DNA from: Olsenella intestinalis
GTDB lineage: Bacteria; Actinomycetota; Coriobacteriia; Coriobacteriales; Atopobiaceae
Assembly (NCBI RefSeq): GCF_023276655.1
Contig: NZ_JALGRK010000001.1
Coordinates: forward strand, 1,135,501 to 1,199,500
Direction: 5' to 3'
DNA: 64,000 nucleotides
In this document: positions 7,957-16,766 of the stretch, piece after piece
Layout: every line of letters begins with the position of its first letter
Position numbering within the stretch: position 1 is the first letter of the stretch
Made by a program: the position numbers and the translations under genes
The notes under the pieces: model-generated
Told to the model about the DNA's origin: nothing
The model's input: only the letters and a program-made list of their open reading frames with translations
The model's database searches: none

Positions 7957-10284
7957 CTACTGCCCGTCACCCTCCTGGGTGCCCGCATCGGCCTTGCTGG
8001 AATCAGGCTCGCTCTTCTCGCCTGCGCTTGCGTCCGTCGAGTCGGAGGCGTCCTCGTCCTCGACGACCACGCCGTCCTCGATGGTCAGTGGGCGGAAGGT
8101 CGCCGTGTCGCCGCCGATGACGAGCTTCTCGATCGTGTCCTTGGTCGCCTCGCGGGCCGACGCCATGCGTGCGCTGAAGACGTCCTCGACCGCGGCGGTC
8201 GACTCCTGGGCGCGCTTCTCGTCCGCGATGACGGCCGCGGCCTTGGCGGAGGTGCGGTCGCGCAGCTCGATGTAGTCGAGTCGGTGCTCGCGGCGGGTCT
8301 TGGCGAACAGGGGCACGTTCTCGTAGATGATCGTCGAGTTCTCGAGGCCGTACCACTGGGCGGGCGAGCCGCAGAGGCGACGGATGACGTACTTGGCGCT
8401 CAGGACGCGGGCGTCGGAGGCGTTCACGTCGGTCTCGGGCGTCACGATCTTGTGGATGAGGCAGAAGCGGAAGTTGCCGACGGCGCCCTTCTCGCGGTAG
8501 ATCGAGTAGTTGCGCGGCTGCGCGGCGAGGCGGCCCTGCTCGACGAGGCTGCCGACGACCTGGTAGAGGTACTGGTTGACGCGCTGGTTCACGCGGAAGC
8601 CGAGCCTGAGCTGCACCTTGAAGATGAAGTCGGTGCCGAAGTCGTTGACCGTGAACGCGTGCGCGGCCGGCTCGTCGGTGACCTTGACGTTCACGAACCA
8701 GTAGGCGCGGGCACGCTTGGGGCCCTTGTCCAGGATCGAGTAGAGGATGTCGCGGTCGAGCTTGTCGAACGAGGAGTCGTTCGTGAGGAAGACGAGGTTG
8801 TCGGCCAGAAGCGGGTAGCGCTCGTCGTCACGCAGGCGCGAGAGCTGGTCGATATAGCTCTTAGCGTCCAGGAAGACCGACTGGGTGTGCTCGATCGCCG
8901 TGCCGCGCCTCCACACGTACATGATGGCGAAGATCGCGGCGGCGAGCGCCACGGTGAAGTAGCCGCCGTGCATGAACTTCGTGAGGCTCGAGAAGAAGAA
9001 CGTCGACTCGAGCGCCAAAAACGCGATCGCGAAGGGCACGGCCGCCACCGGCGCGTGCATGATCTTGGCGATGTAGGTCGTGAGCAAGAGCGTCGTCATC
9101 AGCATCGTGACGGTGATTGCCAGTCCGTATGCCGCCTCCATGTGGCTCGACGTCTGGAAGAGCAGGACCACCAGCACGCAGCCGACCCACATGATGTGGT
9201 TGACCATGGGGATGTAAAGCTGGCCCTTGGTGTCGGAGGGGTAGCGCACCTGCAGGTGCGGCATGAGGTCGAGGCTCGTGGCCTCCGAGACGAGCGAGAA
9301 CGAGCCCGTGATGAGTGCCTGGGACGCGATGATCGCCGCCAGGGTGGAGAGGATGACCGCGAACACCCTGAGGTGGGCGGGCACCATCTGGAAGAACGGG
9401 TTGAGGTCGTCCATGGCCGCCAGCGTGGGGCTGCCGGCGTGCGCCAGGATCCAGGAGCCCTGGCCGAGGTAGTTGAGGATGAGGCACGCCTTCACGAACG
9501 GCCAGCTGGCGTGGATGTTCGCCTTGCCGACGTGGCCCATGTCCGAGTAGAGTGCCTCGGCGCCCGTGGTGCAGAGGAAGACGTTGCCGAGCACCATGAG
9601 GCCGGCGGCGTTGATGTCGGAGAACAGGAACGTGATGCCGCGCACGGGGTTGAGCGCGCGCAGGACCTCGAGGCCCGCGCCGCCGAAGATGTTGACGGCG
9701 CCGCTGATGCCCAGGAACAGGAACCAGACGGTCATGATCGGGCCGAACGCCTTGCCGATCATGGACGTGCCCGCGCGCTGGACGAGGAACAGCGCGCTGA
9801 TGATCGCGACGGTGATGACGATGACGATCGCCTGGTTGTCGCCCATGATCGCGTAGAGCGCCGGGATCGTGCGCAGGCCCTCGATGGCCGTCGTGACGGT
9901 GACGGCCGGCGTGAGGATGCCGTCGGCGAGAAGAGCCGCCCCTCCGATCATGGCGGGGAACAGGAGCCAGGCCCCACAGTGCTTGACGAGGCTGTACAGG
10001 GCGAAGATGCCGCCCTCGTGGTGGTTGTCGGCCCTCATTGCGATGAGCACGTACTTGACCGTGGTGATGAGGGTGATCGTCCAGATGATGAGCGAGAGCG
10101 CGCCGAGCACGACGTCGGAGCTCATGGTGGGAAGGCCGCCGTTGCCGGTCATGATGGCCCTGAGGGTGTACATCGGGCTCGTGCCGATGTCACCGTAGAC
10201 CACGCCCAGGGTCACGAGGACCATGCCCATTGAGAAGGGAATCGCTCCCTTGTGTGCGCGCCTGTCGGCTGCTGCCGCTGACAT
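7957..10284 (-). CDS. kup: Kup-type potassium transporter
   Basis: A 775-aa member of the Kup/HAK/KT family, a proton-coupled K+ importer of the inner membrane. The signature GVVYGDIGTSPMYT lies at residues 27-40, followed by about 12 hydrophobic segments up to roughly residue 480. A cytoplasmic C-terminal domain of about 200 residues comes next, then an acidic, Ser/Asp-rich tail. The longer frame reaches 10398, but AGGAGG lies five bases before ATG 10284, which starts a protein of normal family length. A promoter is visible at 10349-10376. I looked for a c-di-AMP (ydaO) riboswitch in the leader and found no matching motifs. Confidence 0.93.
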   Translation of the reverse strand: MSAAAADRRAHKGAIPFSMGMVLVTLGVVYGDIGTSPMYTLRAIMTGNGGLPTMSSDVVLGALSLIIWTITLITTVKYVLIAMRADNHHEGGIFALYSLVKHCGAWLLFPAMIGGAALLADGILTPAVTVTTAIEGLRTIPALYAIMGDNQAIVIVITVAIISALFLVQRAGTSMIGKAFGPIMTVWFLFLGISGAVNIFGGAGLEVLRALNPVRGITFLFSDINAAGLMVLGNVFLCTTGAEALYSDMGHVGKANIHASWPFVKACLILNYLGQGSWILAHAGSPTLAAMDDLNPFFQMVPAHLRVFAVILSTLAAIIASQALITGSFSLVSEATSLDLMPHLQVRYPSDTKGQLYIPMVNHIMWVGCVLVVLLFQTSSHMEAAYGLAITVTMLMTTLLLTTYIAKIMHAPVAAVPFAIAFLALESTFFFSSLTKFMHGGYFTVALAAAIFAIMYVWRRGTAIEHTQSVFLDAKSYIDQLSRLRDDERYPLLADNLVFLTNDSSFDKLDRDILYSILDKGPKRARAYWFVNVKVTDEPAAHAFTVNDFGTDFIFKVQLRLGFRVNQRVNQYLYQVVGSLVEQGRLAAQPRNYSIYREKGAVGNFRFCLIHKIVTPETDVNASDARVLSAKYVIRRLCGSPAQWYGLENSTIIYENVPLFAKTRREHRLDYIELRDRTSAKAAAVIADEKRAQESTAAVEDVFSARMASAREATKDTIEKLVIGGDTATFRPLTIEDGVVVEDEDASDSTDASAGEKSEPDSSKADAGTQEGDGQ

Positions 10285-10348
10285 ATTGACCTCCTGGTCG
10301 AATTGCACCTCTATGGCGCCAGCGTACTGGCGAAATTCAAACCCGCAT

Positions 10349-10376
10349 AAGATACCACTCGCGCGGCCCCGTGCAA
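10349..10376 (-). promoter_or_regulatory. Promoter of kup
   Basis: On the minus strand TTGCAC (10376-10371) is separated by 16 bases from TATCTT (10354-10349). This predicts a start near 10342 and a leader of about 58 bases. Confidence 0.55.
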
Positions 10377-10464
10377 GCGTCGTTCGCCGAGCACACAATT
10401 GCGTGCCAAAAACGTGAACCTGGCTAATCCGTGATGTGGGGCACGGCCTCGCATCTGCATCACT

Positions 10465-12864
10465 TTACCGCACGCGACGGACGATATAGGCGTGGTGGAT
10501 CTTCGCGTTGCGCGAGAAGTCCTCCCCGATGGTCTGCGCGGTGACGTCCTCGAGCTCGACGCCCGCCTTGGCAAGCGTCTCGGTGTCCGGCCTGAACGTG
10601 CGCAGGTTGCACGAGAAGATCGCGCTTCCACCACGCGTGAGCAGGCGGGATATGCCGATGATGAGCTCTGCGTGGTCGCGCTGGACGTCCCAGGACCCCT
10701 TGCGCATGCGGCTCGAGTTGGAGAACGTGGGCACGTCGCAGAAGATGAGGTCCCAGCGGTTTTTCGTGTGGCGCTGCTCGCTCACCCACGAGACGACGTC
10801 GGCCTGCACGTACTCGTGCGGCCGCTCGCGCCCGCGGTTGGCGAATCCGTTGCGCTCCATGTTGCGCTGCGCCCACTCGAGCGAGGGACGGCTCAGGTCG
10901 ACCGTGGTCGTGTGCTTGGCGCCGCCGTCCGCCGCGTAGCAGGTCGCGGTTCCCGTGTACGAGAAGAGATTGAGGAAGCGCTTGGAGCCCTGCGTCTGCT
11001 TCATCATCTCGCGGACCAGGGAGCGGGCGTCGCGGTGGTCGAGGAAGATGCCGCAGTCGAGGCGGCGGGAGAAGTTGACCTCGAAGGTGAGGCCGCCCTC
11101 GTCGACGAGGTGGGCGCCGGCGGGAAGCGCGGGCTGGCCACCACGGGCGCCCCTCGACCCGCGCCCGTCGCGGCCACGGGCGCCGCGCTCTTCTCGGCCA
11201 CGCTGTCCACGGGCTCCGCGCTCGGCCTCGTCGGCGTACTGGGAGCCGCCGCGCGAGCGGGTGCGCACCTTGACGAAGGTGTCCTCGGGCTTGACGTCGA
11301 GGACGCGCGGGGCGATGGCGAGCACGTCGAGCAGGCGCTCGCGGGCGAGGGCGGCGTCGATCTCGCGCGGGGCGGCGTACTCGTAGATCTGCAGCCAGCG
11401 GCCGCGGGCGCTGGCGCCGCCGGCGAGCTCGGATTCCTGGAAGAGGTCGATTGAGACGGCGTAGTCGGGGAGGTCGGCGTCGTAGATGCGGAAGCACGTC
11501 ACGTCCTCGCGCTGCGCCCACTTGCGCCGCTGGCGCCAGACCTTGGCGAGGCGGCGCGCGAACTGCTCGCTCGTGGGGAGGAAGACGGGTACGCCCACCT
11601 GGCGGCCGTTGCGGTCGACGACGGTGGCCTCGTGCGCGGAGACCTCGAGCTCGGACGTGTCGTACGCGCGGATCGTGGCTGGGCTCCTGCCGACCATGAC
11701 GTCGAGGGTGGCGTTCGGCTTCCCGCCGAGGGCGGCGTCTGCGGCCGCGCTGTGGGAGAGGGCCACGAGGGCGGCGCCGCCCTTCTCGTCCGCGGACGCT
11801 GCGGAGGCGGGGGCGGCGTCCGCGAGGCTGCGGCCGAGGGCGCGCAGCTCGGAGAGGGCAGAGGCCTCGCTCGCGATGTCGTCCTCGGCGATCCAGCTGA
11901 GGTCGGCCACGGCGAGGGCGCCCGCGCGGCTGGCGAGCGCGCTCCCGCACGCGGCGGGGGAGTCGAAGGTGACGTCGACGTCGAGGCCGGCGCCGCGAAG
12001 GGCCGCACGTGCCGCGGCCTCGGCGCCGGCGCGGGTCTCGCAGGCGAGAAGGGACGGGGTGCGGCCGCAGGCGGTGTCCCTGCGGTCGCGGGCCGCCTCG
12101 AGCTCGCGCTGCCAGGCGCCGTCGTCTGCGCCGGACCAGCCCTGGAAGCCCCAGCGGGCCCTCAGGAGGCCGGGCGCGACGTCGAGGGCCTGCGCGGCGG
12201 CCTCGACGAGGACCGTGCCGGCGCCCGGGAAGGCGACGGCGCAGGCCGCGTCGTCGTGGCGCAGGCACCGGTACCAGCCGCCGGCGGCGAGCAGGGCCGC
12301 GGCGTAGTCGGGGCGCACGGGGGCGATGGGGGAGCGCGAGCCGCGCGAGGACTCGTAGCCGCGCCTGAAGAGGGGCTCGCCGGAGAGGTCGATGCCCACG
12401 GTGGCGTGGTCGCGCGCGACGCGCACGGAGATGGTGAGGTCGGGGGCGGCCACGTTCACGACGGGTCGCGAGCCGCGGCGCGCCATGAGGCGGTCGACGA
12501 CGGCGTCCTTGGTGCGCAGGGCGACGAACTGCGTGTTGCGGAGCTCTGCGTTGGTGCCGTGCGCGTCGACGGCGATCGTGGCGCCGACTCGCACGTGGTC
12601 CTCCCACGCGATCTGGGAGAGGCCCTCGTAGAGGGCATCGGCGCTCGTGGCGTCGACGCGGCCGAGCACGCAGATCACGCGCGAGGCGAGGCGAGACCAG
12701 AGGCAGGCGCGAAGGGCGGCCTCGAGCGGCCCCTCGAAGCTGACGCGCCCCTTGAGGGGTCGCAGGCGCTCGATGCCAAGCGAGGCGAGCTCGCCTGCGA
12801 GCAGCTGCTCGAAGCCCATGGGACAGGTCGCAAAGAACCTCTGGTCGTTTTCGTTGTCAGTCAT
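10465..12864 (-). CDS. rlmKL: RlmKL-type 23S rRNA methyltransferase with a degenerate RlmL half
   Basis: A 799-aa protein with the RlmL-RlmK architecture: an N-terminal THUMP domain (about residues 50-160), an RlmL-like methyltransferase region, then an RlmK domain. RlmL makes m2G2445 and RlmK makes m7G2069 in E. coli 23S rRNA. The RlmK part keeps FLNLFSYTGTATCYAADGG near residue 628, but the usual DPPTFSNS reads DVPTFSNS. In the RlmL part, the SAM loop normally DPMCGSGT is FPGAGT (near 213), and the catalytic NPPY is replaced by DLSW near 320. An Arg/Gly-rich insert of about 35 residues (around 536-571) interrupts the RlmK half. ATG 12864 follows an AAGG; a GTG at 12873 is an alternative start. 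Confidence 0.82.
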   Translation of the reverse strand: MTDNENDQRFFATCPMGFEQLLAGELASLGIERLRPLKGRVSFEGPLEAALRACLWSRLASRVICVLGRVDATSADALYEGLSQIAWEDHVRVGATIAVDAHGTNAELRNTQFVALRTKDAVVDRLMARRGSRPVVNVAAPDLTISVRVARDHATVGIDLSGEPLFRRGYESSRGSRSPIAPVRPDYAAALLAAGGWYRCLRHDDAACAVAFPGAGTVLVEAAAQALDVAPGLLRARWGFQGWSGADDGAWQRELEAARDRRDTACGRTPSLLACETRAGAEAAARAALRGAGLDVDVTFDSPAACGSALASRAGALAVADLSWIAEDDIASEASALSELRALGRSLADAAPASAASADEKGGAALVALSHSAAADAALGGKPNATLDVMVGRSPATIRAYDTSELEVSAHEATVVDRNGRQVGVPVFLPTSEQFARRLAKVWRQRRKWAQREDVTCFRIYDADLPDYAVSIDLFQESELAGGASARGRWLQIYEYAAPREIDAALARERLLDVLAIAPRVLDVKPEDTFVKVRTRSRGGSQYADEAERGARGQRGREERGARGRDGRGSRGARGGQPALPAGAHLVDEGGLTFEVNFSRRLDCGIFLDHRDARSLVREMMKQTQGSKRFLNLFSYTGTATCYAADGGAKHTTTVDLSRPSLEWAQRNMERNGFANRGRERPHEYVQADVVSWVSEQRHTKNRWDLIFCDVPTFSNSSRMRKGSWDVQRDHAELIIGISRLLTRGGSAIFSCNLRTFRPDTETLAKAGVELEDVTAQTIGEDFSRNAKIHHAYIVRRVR

Positions 12865-13174
12865 GCGGGACACCCTTCGCCCGTTCGGGGGCGCGCGGCC
12901 CCATTCCTCAAGTCACACCATCATAGGGGCCTGGACGGGCGTGGGCTGCGCCGCACGCCGCATACCAGCGACTTCCCACAACTGAGGGGGATGTGCGCGC
13001 CCAGGCGCGGCCGGCGGGCGCGGACGTGCGCTCCTCTCGGCCGCACGCTGCCCCGCCCGTGCGTTACGTTTGGAAGGCTTGCCGCTGTCTCGGGCGCGCG
13101 CAAGTTTTATTATTTAGGCGGTTATGCAAGAAGCGGCGCCATGCGCCCACGGTCAATCACGTTGGGAGAGATGT

Positions 13175-14899
13175 ATGGACAAGGAAACTGAGGCCAAGGT
13201 CCAGCTGTGGAGGGACAACGTCAAGGAGGCCGACCTGCTCGAGGAGCTCGAGGCGCTGGTCGCCGCCGGTGACGAGGAGAAGCTCAACGACGCCTTCTAC
13301 CGCGACCTCGCGTTCGGCACCGCCGGCCTTCGCGGCGTGCTCGGCGTCGGCACCAACCGCATGAACGTCTACGTGGTCGCCCAGGCCACGCAGGGCCTCG
13401 CCGACTACCTCAACGCGCACTACGACAACCCCACGCTCGCGCTCGCGCGCGACTCGCGTCTCAAGGGCGAGGACTTCCAGAGGGTCGCGGCCGGCGTGCT
13501 CGCCGCCAACGGCATCCACGTCTACCTCTACCCGCGCATCGAGCCGGTCCCCACGCTCTCCTTCGCCGTGCGCTACCTCAAGACCTCCGCGGGCATCGTC
13601 CTCACGGCGTCGCACAACCCCGCGGCCTACAACGGCTACAAGGTCTACAACGACAACGGCGGCCAGATCACCGACGAGGCGGCCAACGAGATCTCGGCCA
13701 ACATCGCCGGCGTCGACACCTTCGGCGGCGTCAAGATGATGGACTTCGACGAGGGCCTCGAGAAGGGCCTCATCGAGTGGACGCCCGAGGAGGTGCTCGA
13801 CTCCTTCATCGAGCACGTCAAGAAGGTCTCCATCCCCGGCTTCAAGGCGGACCCGTCCTACTCCGTCGTCTACACGCCGCTCAACGGCACCGGCATGGAG
13901 TGCGTCAGCCGCATCCTCAAGGAGGTCGGCGTCGAGAACGTCTCCGTCGTCCCCGAGCAGAGCGAGCCCGACGGCAACTTCCCCACGTGCAAGTACCCCA
14001 ACCCCGAGTTCCGCGAGGCGCTCCAGCTCGCGCTCGACCTCGCCGAGGAGGTCAAGCCGAGCCTCGTCGTGGCCACCGACCCCGACGCCGACCGCATGGG
14101 CACGGCGATCCCGCACGCCGGCGAGTACAAGCTCCTCTCGGGCAACGAGATGGGCGTCCTGCTCATGAACTGGCTCGCCGAGATGGCTGCCGAGAAGGGC
14201 GAGGACGTCGCCCGCAAGGTCGCCGTCACCACGATCGTCTCGTCCTCGATGCCGGACGCGCTCGCGGCCGACCTCGGCTTCGAGCTGCGCCGCGTGCTCA
14301 CGGGCTTCAAGTACATCGGCGACCAGATCGACCAGCTCAAGGACGCCGGCGAGGAGGACCGCTACCTCATGGGCTTCGAGGAGTCCTACGGCTACCTCAT
14401 CGGCACGCACGCGCGTGACAAGGACGCCATCGTCGCCGTCGAGATGTGCGTCGAGATGGCCGCCCACTACGCCGCGCAGGGCAAGGACCTCTACGAGGCC
14501 ATGGAGGACCTGTACCAGAAGTACGGCTACTACCTCAACGGCACCGTGAACGCCGCCTACCCGGGCGCGGCCGGCGCCGAGCGCATGGCCCAGATCATGG
14601 ACGGCCTGCGCAAGCAGCCGCCCACCGAGATCGCCGGCTACAAGGTCGTCGGCATGACCGACTACGCCACGGGCCCCGAGATGCCGCGCACCTCTGGCCT
14701 GCAGAAGGAGGCCGCGCAGGTGCTGCCGCCGGCCAACGTCATCGAGTTCCGCCTCGAGGGCGACAACAAGGTCATCTTCCGCCCGTCCGGCACCGAGCCC
14801 AAGGTCAAGGCGTATCTCTTCTCGAAGGGCGCCACGCGCGCCGAGTCCGAGGCCGTCCGCGACAAGCTCCAGGCTGCCTCTGAGGCCATCCTCAAGTAG
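13175..14899 (+). CDS. Phosphoglucomutase/phosphomannomutase (alpha-D-phosphohexomutase)
   Basis: A 574-aa cytoplasmic enzyme interconverting hexose 1- and 6-phosphates. All four active-site loops are visible: the phosphoserine loop TASHNP with Ser146, the metal loop DPDADR starting at 302, the sugar loop GFEES starting at 400, and the phosphate loop RPSGTEPK starting at 536. Length fits the PgcA-like long bacterial phosphoglucomutases. ATG 13175 was chosen because GGGAGAG lies just upstream and the protein then begins MDKETEAKVQLW. By supplying glucose 1-phosphate it could feed RmlA, encoded 38 kb away (inference). The divergent gap from rlmKL contains an AT-rich TATTAT (13108-13113) that may be its -10. 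Confidence 0.95.
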   Translation: MDKETEAKVQLWRDNVKEADLLEELEALVAAGDEEKLNDAFYRDLAFGTAGLRGVLGVGTNRMNVYVVAQATQGLADYLNAHYDNPTLALARDSRLKGEDFQRVAAGVLAANGIHVYLYPRIEPVPTLSFAVRYLKTSAGIVLTASHNPAAYNGYKVYNDNGGQITDEAANEISANIAGVDTFGGVKMMDFDEGLEKGLIEWTPEEVLDSFIEHVKKVSIPGFKADPSYSVVYTPLNGTGMECVSRILKEVGVENVSVVPEQSEPDGNFPTCKYPNPEFREALQLALDLAEEVKPSLVVATDPDADRMGTAIPHAGEYKLLSGNEMGVLLMNWLAEMAAEKGEDVARKVAVTTIVSSSMPDALAADLGFELRRVLTGFKYIGDQIDQLKDAGEEDRYLMGFEESYGYLIGTHARDKDAIVAVEMCVEMAAHYAAQGKDLYEAMEDLYQKYGYYLNGTVNAAYPGAAGAERMAQIMDGLRKQPPTEIAGYKVVGMTDYATGPEMPRTSGLQKEAAQVLPPANVIEFRLEGDNKVIFRPSGTEPKVKAYLFSKGATRAESEAVRDKLQAASEAILK

Positions 14900-14940
14900 G
14901 AGTGGCCCAGGCCCGATGGGGCCACAGGACCGCACGAGTG

Positions 14941-14976
14941 GGGGCGGCCCGACCGGATGGTCGGGCCGCCCCTTTG
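14941..14976 (+). terminator. Rho-independent terminator of the phosphohexomutase gene
   Basis: A perfect 14-bp GC stem (14941-14954 with 14959-14972), a four-base loop and then TTTG. The T run is short, but the stem is very strong. Confidence 0.75.
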
Positions 14977-15037
14977 CGTGGACTGTGGAATGTCGTGGCC
15001 CCGCACGCGGCGAGGGTCGCGGGGAGGCTCTTCTCGG

Positions 15038-16207
15038 CTAGGCGTTGGAGCTCGCGTCGCCCTCGCTCGAGGTGCCTGCGTCGGAGGCGAGGGAGAGGGC
15101 GAACATCTTGGACGTCTTTGCGCCGATCGTGCCTGGCGCCCACGTGCGCGTGGTCGCCGACGAGCTGTCGGGGTCGTAGAGGGTGACCGAGCCGTCGCCG
15201 TTGGCGTTCACGACGAGCGCCCAGTGCGCGTAGGGCGTGGTGAGGCCCGCGTTGAGGTGGACGGCGACGGGCGTCTTGCCCTCGAGGGCGAGCGTGATGT
15301 TCTCGCCGGAGGGGGTGTACTCGCGCGTGGCGAGGCCGATGGTGGGCGCCACCGTGGTGAAGAACTCGTTGGCGGTGTCGCCGTCGTTGGAGACGAACTT
15401 GCCGTCGGTCGCGAGCTTGGCGAGGTTGGAGATGGACTGGTCGTTCTTGCCGGTGAGGCCCATGTAGGCCATGGCCATCGTGGTGAGGGCCGAGCCGTTG
15501 ACGCCCACGTTGCTCACGCCGTAGTCGAGGTAGCCCCAGCGCTCGTCCCAGTCGTAGAACTGCGGGTAGGAGCCCTTCTCGGTGCCCTCGCCGTAGCCCG
15601 ACTCGGTCTTGTCGTGGTTGGGGACGTTCGCGACGAAGTTGACCGCCGCGCTCTCGCGCAGGGCGAGCTCGGGCAGGCGCTCGTCGGAGTACTTGCTCGC
15701 GTTCTGGGCGATCCAGGTGAGCTTGTCGTTGCGGTCGAGGACGGGCGTGAACTTCTTGGTGAGGGCCTCGGAGACGCCGGGGGAGACCCTGGTGTCGTAG
15801 GAGTTGACCTCGGCCTGGGACTTGACCTCCTCCTCGGCCTGCTGGGCCGAGCAGCTGCGCGTGCAGCTGGAGATCACGATGAAGAGCATGACGATGATGA
15901 GGATGCCCGCGCCGAGCAGGAAGGCGGTCCTGCGGTCGATGCCGCGCGGGGCGAGGCCTCCGCTGAAGCTCGAGCCGAGGCCGCCACGACGAAGGTTGTA
16001 GCCCGTGTCGTGTCCGGTCAGGCTGCGGTAGTTGTGGTTGCTCTTGTACTGGCCCCCGCGCAGCGGGTCGCTGCCCTGCGGGCGACGGGACCTCTTGCGC
16101 GACCCCTTGCGGCCGCGGCCCTGTGCCCCGCCCCGCCTCTCGTCCGACGGTCCGCGCGGGTGGTCGCGACGTGGCTGGCGGTGATTGTCGTTGAGCGAGT
16201 AGGGCAT
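15038..16207 (-). CDS. Membrane-anchored C39-like papain-fold protein, catalytic Cys replaced by Ser
   Basis: A 389-aa type II membrane protein. Residues 1-90 are basic and Arg/Gly-rich (cytoplasmic), residues 94-114 form one membrane helix, and the rest is extracytoplasmic. Residues 215-375 match the peptidase_C39-like fold: Y-P-x-F-Y-D-W-D-E-R-W-G-Y, a helix normally reading G-C-G-P-T-S-L-A-M, an AHWALVV histidine strand (His328), and LYDPDS. The helix here reads GVNGSALTTMAMAY, placing Ser239 where the catalytic Cys belongs. It may be a non-catalytic binding protein or a Ser variant. AGGTGAG lies five bases before ATG 16207, which is preferred over longer starts at 16264 and 16246. Confidence 0.7.
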   Translation of the reverse strand: MPYSLNDNHRQPRRDHPRGPSDERRGGAQGRGRKGSRKRSRRPQGSDPLRGGQYKSNHNYRSLTGHDTGYNLRRGGLGSSFSGGLAPRGIDRRTAFLLGAGILIIVMLFIVISSCTRSCSAQQAEEEVKSQAEVNSYDTRVSPGVSEALTKKFTPVLDRNDKLTWIAQNASKYSDERLPELALRESAAVNFVANVPNHDKTESGYGEGTEKGSYPQFYDWDERWGYLDYGVSNVGVNGSALTTMAMAYMGLTGKNDQSISNLAKLATDGKFVSNDGDTANEFFTTVAPTIGLATREYTPSGENITLALEGKTPVAVHLNAGLTTPYAHWALVVNANGDGSVTLYDPDSSSATTRTWAPGTIGAKTSKMFALSLASDAGTSSEGDASSNA

Positions 16208-16458
16208 GATTCTCACCTCGGGCGCTGTGTTGTGTGTTTGAGCCATGAGAGTGCCTAGTTTCACCCACTAATCATATGGCAGAGCGACGCCGATTGCTGC
16301 TCAATTATGGGAACGGCGCTCTCATGGGGTTGCTGGGGGCGGGTCTCTTCGAGGCGAAGCGTGCGCTAGCAGACGATTCTCACGTGCTCGCAGCATCAAT
16401 AGTTGAGTCTATTTGAGGTTCCCTTTAGCACCTGCTAAGGCGAGCCCATTGCGGATGA

Positions 16459-16632
16459 ATGGCCCTTGTGGCATTCCTCGAGCCTCTGGCCGTCGCCATG
16501 GTCGGCCTCGTCGGCGCAGGCCAGGGGTTGCCCATGGTTGCGTTCCGCCTCGGATACGGTGCTGGAGCCGCTTTAGGGCTGGCGCCTGTGGTCACACCAT
16601 CAGTGGGAAGGAGGGTCATCGCCCTGGCCTGA
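16459..16632 (+). pseudogene. Possible EamA/DMT transporter remnant
   Basis: The gap 16208-16703 has no convincing gene. This short frame encodes 57 hydrophobic residues including ALVAFLEPLAVAMVGLVGAG, which resembles the last helices of EamA/DMT exporters (normally L-E-P-x-x-A-x-L-x-G-x-x-x-x-G-E). Just upstream, in another frame, LAPAKAS resembles the L-P-A-x-R-A-S stretch that normally precedes it, as if a frameshift separated them. There is no ribosome site and a stop codon abuts the ATG. I read it as a decayed gene fragment, with low certainty. Confidence 0.3.
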
Positions 16633-16703
16633 GGCATGGATCGTCCTGATTTGATTTGTGCACGGCGTTGAGCTCCCCGCGACCTCCGTACGCGGTTCGC
16701 ATG

Positions 16704-16733
16704 TTGAGCATGGGGGCTTTTGCAGGATAAAAT
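16704..16733 (+). promoter_or_regulatory. Promoter of the first giant surface-protein gene
   Basis: TTGAGC (16704-16709), an 18-base spacer and TAAAAT (16728-16733) lie in a locally AT-rich stretch. The inferred transcript starts near 16740, which favours ATG 16767 over the upstream ATG at 16743. Confidence 0.55.
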
Positions 16734-16766
16734 TTGTCATATATGTGCCAAAAGATTGGGACTCCC

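Noticed and set aside
10285-10464. c-di-AMP riboswitch before kup
   Set aside because: No conserved ydaO core motifs are visible; only a simple promoter and short leader.
16413-16649. Small plus-strand frame of 78 codons in the gap before giant gene 1
   Set aside because: No ribosome site, and Arg/Pro/Gly-rich composition typical of an out-of-frame reading. The hydrophobic frame beside it at 16459 is the more plausible remnant.
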